DNA from: Cryptomeria japonica | Lineage: Eukaryota > Streptophyta > Pinopsida > Cupressales > Cupressaceae | Assembly: GCF_030272615.1 (NCBI RefSeq) | Contig: NC_081410.1 | Span: forward strand, 223,193,415 to 223,257,414 | Reading direction: 5' to 3' | DNA: 64,000 nucleotides | Shown: positions 58,517 to 64,000 of the stretch, piece after piece | How the letters are laid out: each line of letters begins with the position of its first letter | Numbering within the stretch: position 1 is the stretch's first letter | The notes under the pieces: model-generated | What the model was told of the DNA's origin: nothing | The model's input: the letters and a program-made list of their open reading frames with translations, nothing else | Databases searched by the model: none | Position numbers and translations under genes: made by a program

Positions 58517-60969
58517 TAGTTCTATTTCAGGCTAGTTTGTTTCAATAAGAAGCTATTGCACAACTTGCAGGCTAATTTGTGTTGCCATGTTTTGCTTTAT
58601 GTTTCATTTTTGCTGTTGTTATGTTTCAAACAACTGAGTTATAGGTGATTTCAAACTCAAAGGTGAAGAGGCATGACTTTGTGCCTAATGGATGCAAAAA
58701 AGGCCATTGGTCAAGTTCACTATGTTTAGCAGGAAAACGCCCCTGAGAGGTTGCCAAAAATGTTACCAAATTTCGCTATAGGTAAATTTGGTGGCCTAGT
58801 GAGGCCTTACACATTGCAGATGAAGAAAAGCACAAATAATTTTTTTCTTTATACTTCATCATTTATCAAATTTGAATATGCAAATGAAGATTTCTTTTCA
58901 AATGTAATGTATTTCAATAATGTACATTTGAAATTGCATATGAGAGAAAAAAAAAATTATTGCACAAATGTGTAAGGACCCACACAAACCATGGGTATGA
59001 CTAAGAAGTACAATAAGTAGAATGATAGACATATGTATAAATAAAAGAGAGAGAGAAGGGGATCTGTCATTGCATTTCAATGATGAACCATTGGCATGAT
59101 CAAGTTGCATCATTGTGTCTTCATGCTCCTAGCCCTTCTAGAGTGCCTATAAGAGGTGAAGGACAGGTGTGTTAGAGCTCAGGATCTCAATTTCTCTAAC
59201 AAATCTACTCATTCACATGCATATCAGACTACAAATGGAAAGAATCAGAATAGAACAACAAGAGAATCAAAGATCAAAGTGACAAACCATCAGAAGCTTT
59301 ATCGGCTTCTTATTTTATCTAACTTGTTTGCTCACTGTGTAGGTATAAGAGAGGTTTCTATTTCACAAATGTCAAGTATGTGGGTTAAAATAGGCTCTCA
59401 CAAGGGTTGAGATTAGCATACTTGTCATCACTAATAGGGTAACACTAATCAGTTGTTAACCATAGAATGCAACTGTATCCATGGTCCCATATACTGCCAT
59501 TCAATGATAGTATAAACTACTATCCAATGGTAATATATGGAACAATGAATAAACTACACCCAATAGTCAACAAGTGACTAAGAAGCATTGACTAAAGCCA
59601 CACAACAAGTATGAGGTTTGAAAAATATCAATATGACTAAGAAGCGTTGACTCGGAACATCTACATCAGAACACAATAAAAAAAAGTAGCAAAGCCAGCT
59701 ATCATATATAATAAATGACTGATTATAGCCCTTCAAAGTAGAGGGAGACTTTCACAATATTGGGCAAGCTATTATGACAGTAAGAATGGTCAAGAGAATA
59801 GGAATTACATTGACATAAGGGGAAAATTCATATCATATTTTGTAGGGATTAAAGTACTGAAAAGATGGTAACAATATTTCAGTCTATGAAAAGAGCAGTA
59901 AAAGATACCAATGCAAGGGGTCAAGGCCACTTTTGGAGAAGCCTCAACACATATACAGTCCAAGGAAGAGCTAAGAGGGGCTTCAAGATACTCCAAAGTT
60001 CCTGTCAATTTGGACCATCACAAAGCAATGATAACTAATGATCAAGAGAAGTTACCTACAATACACAGTGAAAACCAAAACAATCTTCTCAAAGTGTAGT
60101 AATTTTTCAAGCTAATAACAGTGAGGAACAATTAAAAGAGGCTTAATAGAACCCCAACATAGTGAATATTCAATGAAGTCAAGTAATTTGAAGCTATGCC
60201 AAAGAAGCTATTAGTTTTTAGATTTTGTAGAAAGGGCAAAATCAGTCAACACTGCCAAAAGTGCAGCTATATAAACAATTCCTGTAGGTCATGGCAGTAA
60301 AAGAGAGGTAAAATCTACACATTACAACCTACAAGAAAGAGCTCATAAACCATTCAAAATACCTATGCATTAATGTTTTAAAGTATAATAGTCATAAGAC
60401 AGTAAATGTAACAGTCACTATAGAGCCTAGCAGTAGTAATCATCAAAGAGAAACCCAAGAATGTTATGAGTTGTCAGGAAAAATATGGTTCTTAGCAAAG
60501 ATACATTGGTGATAATTAAAGAGGAGTCAAAATAAATAACAAAGCAAAACTAGCCTTTGTGACAACAAGTTCCCATTCGTGAATCCACCTTCAAATTAAC
60601 AATGACTATCAAAGAAAGAGCATATTAAGGTGTAGTCCTATCAAGAATAGTCACATAGCAACAAGAAGGATTCTACCAGTGAATTTTCTCACCAATTTAA
60701 GTTTGGTCAAAGCACAACTAACTTTAATAAGTAGTGGTTTTGGACCTTGCACAGCTCAGAGCAACTACATGACAATTATTCATGATTGCGCACACCCAAC
60801 ATGGCAGTTTTATTAAAGATGTGACACTTGTTTCTTAGGGTTACTTTTCTCCTATTGTAGTTGATCATGCCAGGGTCCATCAAGACTATCTCAAAAATCT
60901 AATTCTTATTAATCCTCCTATAAGGATTTTATCATAGACCCTTGTCTAAAAGAAACATATTCCTTGGTC
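58517..60969. other. Unassigned DNA, no gene recognised
   Basis: I found no long open frame, domain motif or repeat pair. A tgtaaggaccc string at 58972 with a nearby tataaataaaa at 59036 looks like the start of a Ty3-type LTR, but no matching end or duplication could be settled. Open frames under 90 codons lack recognisable motifs. Confidence 0.4.
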
Positions 60970-60974
60970 ATGCT

Positions 60975-62113
60975 TGTAATACCCTAAAAATGGTCATCTA
61001 AACCATGAGCCCCTAATCTCGACAACATCACCAAGGTCCTAATCAAAGGCAATTAAATAAATCTTGAGCACACAATTAATTTCTAAAATCATCAATGCCA
61101 CATGGCAAAATTAATCACTCAATATTAACTAAATATTTATTTAATTAATTGATCATTCCAAATAAATCATTTTAAATAATTATCTAGGTTATTTTAATTA
61201 AATATCTTTTGCATATTTAATTAAATAAATCAATTTACCATTAAATCATCAAAAAGAGGAATTAATTTGAAAAATAAATAAAAATTGCCATAAATCTTCA
61301 AAAAAGGAAACAAATCAAGAAAAAGGAATTGAAAATTATGAGCACAAATCTTCAAAAAAGGATACAAATAAAAAAAGGAATCAATTGACAAAAAAATAAT
61401 TAAAAATTGAGAAAACAAATCAATTGGAGATAATCTTGAAAAACAAATTAAAAATTGATAAATAATCTCAAAGAAAGCAATTAAAACAATTAAATATTAA
61501 AATTGAATGAAATAGAGAATAAATCAATTTTTTTCCTGATTTTATCTTAATTTTAGTTCAATTTCCTTTAAAACTGAGAAAAGCATCCAATCACATCAAT
61601 TCACCTACATTGTGCTTCCTCTTGGAAAATCTTGACCACTCATCATCATTTGATCTTAGCTATTGGTTTCTTTCTGAATTTTATATAAATTCAAGCTCTC
61701 ATCACTCATTCAAAAATCTTGGAGAATATATTGTTATTATGATGTTTTTGCTCTATGTTCATTGAGAAATTCCATTGAGATATTGCATATTGCTTAAATC
61801 ATTTATCTTAAATATTCATATATTACTTAAATCATGTTAGATTAATATTGCATATCTAGCTTGAATCTTGCATCCATTTAGCTCATATTCATGCTCATAT
61901 AGATTTAAAAATCCTTCGTTTAGGTGTTGTCTAGTCACTGGATAGCTTAGCAATCTAAGAGCAATCTAAACTCACATCTACTAGAAGGTAATAGGTTGCT
62001 TTGTAATGGTTTATTATTTATTGATTATTAATTTACTAACCATGCATCTAATGACTTAATGGAAGTGTTGTGTATTCCAGCTTGCAGATACCGATTCACT
62101 TTTCACACACACA
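60975..62113 (+). mobile_element. Element L: probable solo Ty3-type LTR
   Basis: Begins tgtaataccctaaaaatgg, a common start of plant Ty3 LTRs, and ends cacacacaca, with atgct on both sides (60970-60974, 62114-62118). A strong plant TATA-type box, ttatataaat, lies at 61681-61690. The first two thirds are A/T-rich with many aaattgaa runs. No primer site or polypurine tract is adjacent, consistent with a solo LTR. The right end falls in a CA repeat and is the weaker boundary. Confidence 0.5.
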
Positions 62114-62118
62114 ATGCT

Positions 62119-64000
62119 AAATTACCTTCAAGCTTGTCATCATTCTCAAACTTCTTATTGGGTGAGATTTTTTCTTAGGATCCTCTACAAGCCAGTGGTA
62201 AACTGATAAAAAGTTGTGGGACCCATACTTTATGGATGAATAAGATGCAATGGTCTATAGGAGACCTTATCTTACATCTTGATTTTCCTTGATGACAATT
62301 AGTAGGATAACGAAAAAAGAAATAAAAGAGTCGATTAAAGAATTGAGATCAATTTTTGCAAGCAAAGAATGGAAAGTCTTGACAACAATAATCTAGGGGA
62401 AGAGAGATAGATGGTTAAACTATGATGGTGTTCAAAAATATATGAAAATTACAAATCATGAACTAATACAACTACCTAAGGAGATATTTTTTCTTGTAAG
62501 ATTGGATGCAACATAAATCCCTATGGGTAAGGAAGACCTCTACAATAAGGAAGAGCAAAAGAATTACCAAAATTAATGCCATTGAGAAATTAGAAAGTTG
62601 TGAAAGGGGAAATCAAATAATTTATTCCCTACTACACTTCAGATCAAGGGTATAAGGCTTGTTTTGAGCTAGTGGAAAATATACTTGAAGAGAATGTGAT
62701 TGTGAAATAAAGACTTTGTATTGATGTAGAGATTTCCATGAAAGGACAAAAAAATACTTTTAAGGAAAAAAATCAGGACCTTGAATATCATGAAATGGGT
62801 TAACACTATCTATTTTATAGCTCATCTTTCTCTGTGACTGTTTCCATCTAACTCTGTGGTTGTAGTTATCCAAGTCATGCACATTCTAGTCAGACAATTA
62901 CTAGGTTGATTGTGATGAAGATGACATACACTAGTGGGGCATAGGCATTGTTCAATTTCTGCAATACTTTGACCATACATACTGACCAAGCTATCGCAAC
63001 AGAAGTAGATTAAAGGTGGTATCATCATGTAGTTGGATAGTCTGAAAGCTGATGGAAGGGACATACACAACACACAATAGCCATGGGTAGTAAAATTAAT
63101 GACGTCTCTATGAAAGCTGATTTGGGCCTGTAGGTAGAACATCGAGAAGCTAATCCAACTGAGATTTTTTTTAAGAATTTGCAGCTAGAAAGAATTGCTA
63201 GTACTAGGGGAAACTAAACCAACATCTATGTAGGTTGATAGTGCTTTAGAGGAACAAGGAGAGAAGCAACAACAATAGGACCCCTTTGTATTTTTTTATA
63301 GCAAACTTATTATGCAGACCTCCATGTTAATTGATGAAAAATATTTCAACCCAATTTTGTTTATGTGGATTGAAAGGCTTTGATACATTATATTGCTTCA
63401 AAGATGTTGAACTAAATTTTCCACTTGACTTAGTTGTTATGCCTGACTGCAGTTCATTTTGTAATTAGGAAATTAAACCATTTTTATATAGCATATGTGG
63501 AACATTCATGGATTACAGTAAATGGCAGAGTTTAGAATAGTGTATCTATGGACAAAAACCCAAAATATAAACAAGAGTTTCTTTACACAAAAGACTAGTT
63601 TTAGAGAAAAGGAGGGATAGAGATAAAATATCAAAACCAAAGTCCAAGATCATGTAGACAGATATGTATAAAGAGATTTTTCTAAAACACTAACAATATG
63701 CATGCATGAAGGCAAGTCTTTCTTTTCAAATAATCTTGATATCAGATCAAAGGATATAGACATGTAAAAGGGAAAGTATTCAAGCACATATCGTGATCAA
63801 AATCATAGCAAAAGTTAGAGATTGATGCCAAACCTTAGCTCAGTTCGAGCTCAACAAAAAAGAAGATGCATGGCGACCAAAGTGATAGATCTCCTCCAAA
63901 AAAAGTAGAAAGAATGATCTATTTTTAGGGTTTGAACTTCATCATGCCCTATAAGTTAGGGATATCATTTTTATTTTTTTTGAAGAAACAAATTCTGCAT
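62119..64000. other. Unassigned DNA, no gene recognised
   Basis: Low-complexity A-rich intergenic sequence on the plus strand. A 106-codon minus-strand frame (63142-62822) shows no motif and no context. No repeat of this segment is visible elsewhere in the window. Confidence 0.4.

Noticed and set aside
58972-59358. LTR-like start tgtaaggaccc with caaatg on both sides of a 380-bp segment
   Set aside because: The flanking match is 6 bp and offset from a proper CA end, and there is no second copy or primer site. Left unassigned.
62822-63142. 106-codon minus-strand frame as a host gene
   Set aside because: No recognisable domain, no flanking exon signals, composition like the surrounding intergenic DNA.

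Overview
This is plant nuclear repeat DNA with no recognisable host gene. It is AT-rich and built almost wholly from LTR retrotransposons inserted into one another. Most have plant-type Copia features: a primer site complementary to initiator Met-tRNA, LTR ends TG...CA and 5-bp target duplications. The nesting, the long LTRs and the heavily decayed copies suggest a very large seed-plant genome, most likely a gymnosperm; that is inference from style, not from a species-specific marker. No rRNA, tRNA gene, CRISPR or bacterial-type operon was seen.

Layout (element letters are mine). A (1-8964) is a gag-only element with about 3.85-kb LTRs, its 5' LTR cut by the window edge. It sits inside the 3' LTR of B, a minus-strand Copia element (8965-14712 plus 53234-53647). 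The other LTR of B was split by C, a plus-strand Copia element (14713-17260 plus 49822-53228, target duplication gatac). C was split inside its protease by D (17261-49821 overall). D was then hit three times within its second ORF: by E (21218-35702, minus, three 4.1-kb LTRs, duplication caagt), F (35842-39863, rearranged gag-only Copia) and G (40403-47064, complete but dead Copia, duplication cttaa). Removing these insertions by eye rejoins the flanking reading frames for C, D and E, which supports the reconstruction.

Right of B lie the end of another Copia LTR (H, to 54139), a decayed Ty3-like gag element (I, about 54140-57250) carrying a 343-bp miniature retrotransposon (J, 56237-56579), a solo Copia LTR (K, 57461-58511), unassigned DNA, and a probable solo LTR (L, 60975-62113).

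How the parts relate: only B, C and G keep pol sequence, and all are broken. A, D, E and F keep gag-like coding but no reverse transcriptase or integrase, so they look like non-autonomous elements mobilised in trans. D is the most unusual. It combines a coiled-coil/zinc-knuckle Gag resembling the C-terminal half of SIRE/Maximus Gag with a second ORF of about 1046 codons that I cannot assign to a known family. D shares its primer site, polypurine-tract box and LTR motifs with the pol-bearing Copia elements. Nonsense changes are dominated by CAG to TAG, as expected from decay of methylated DNA.
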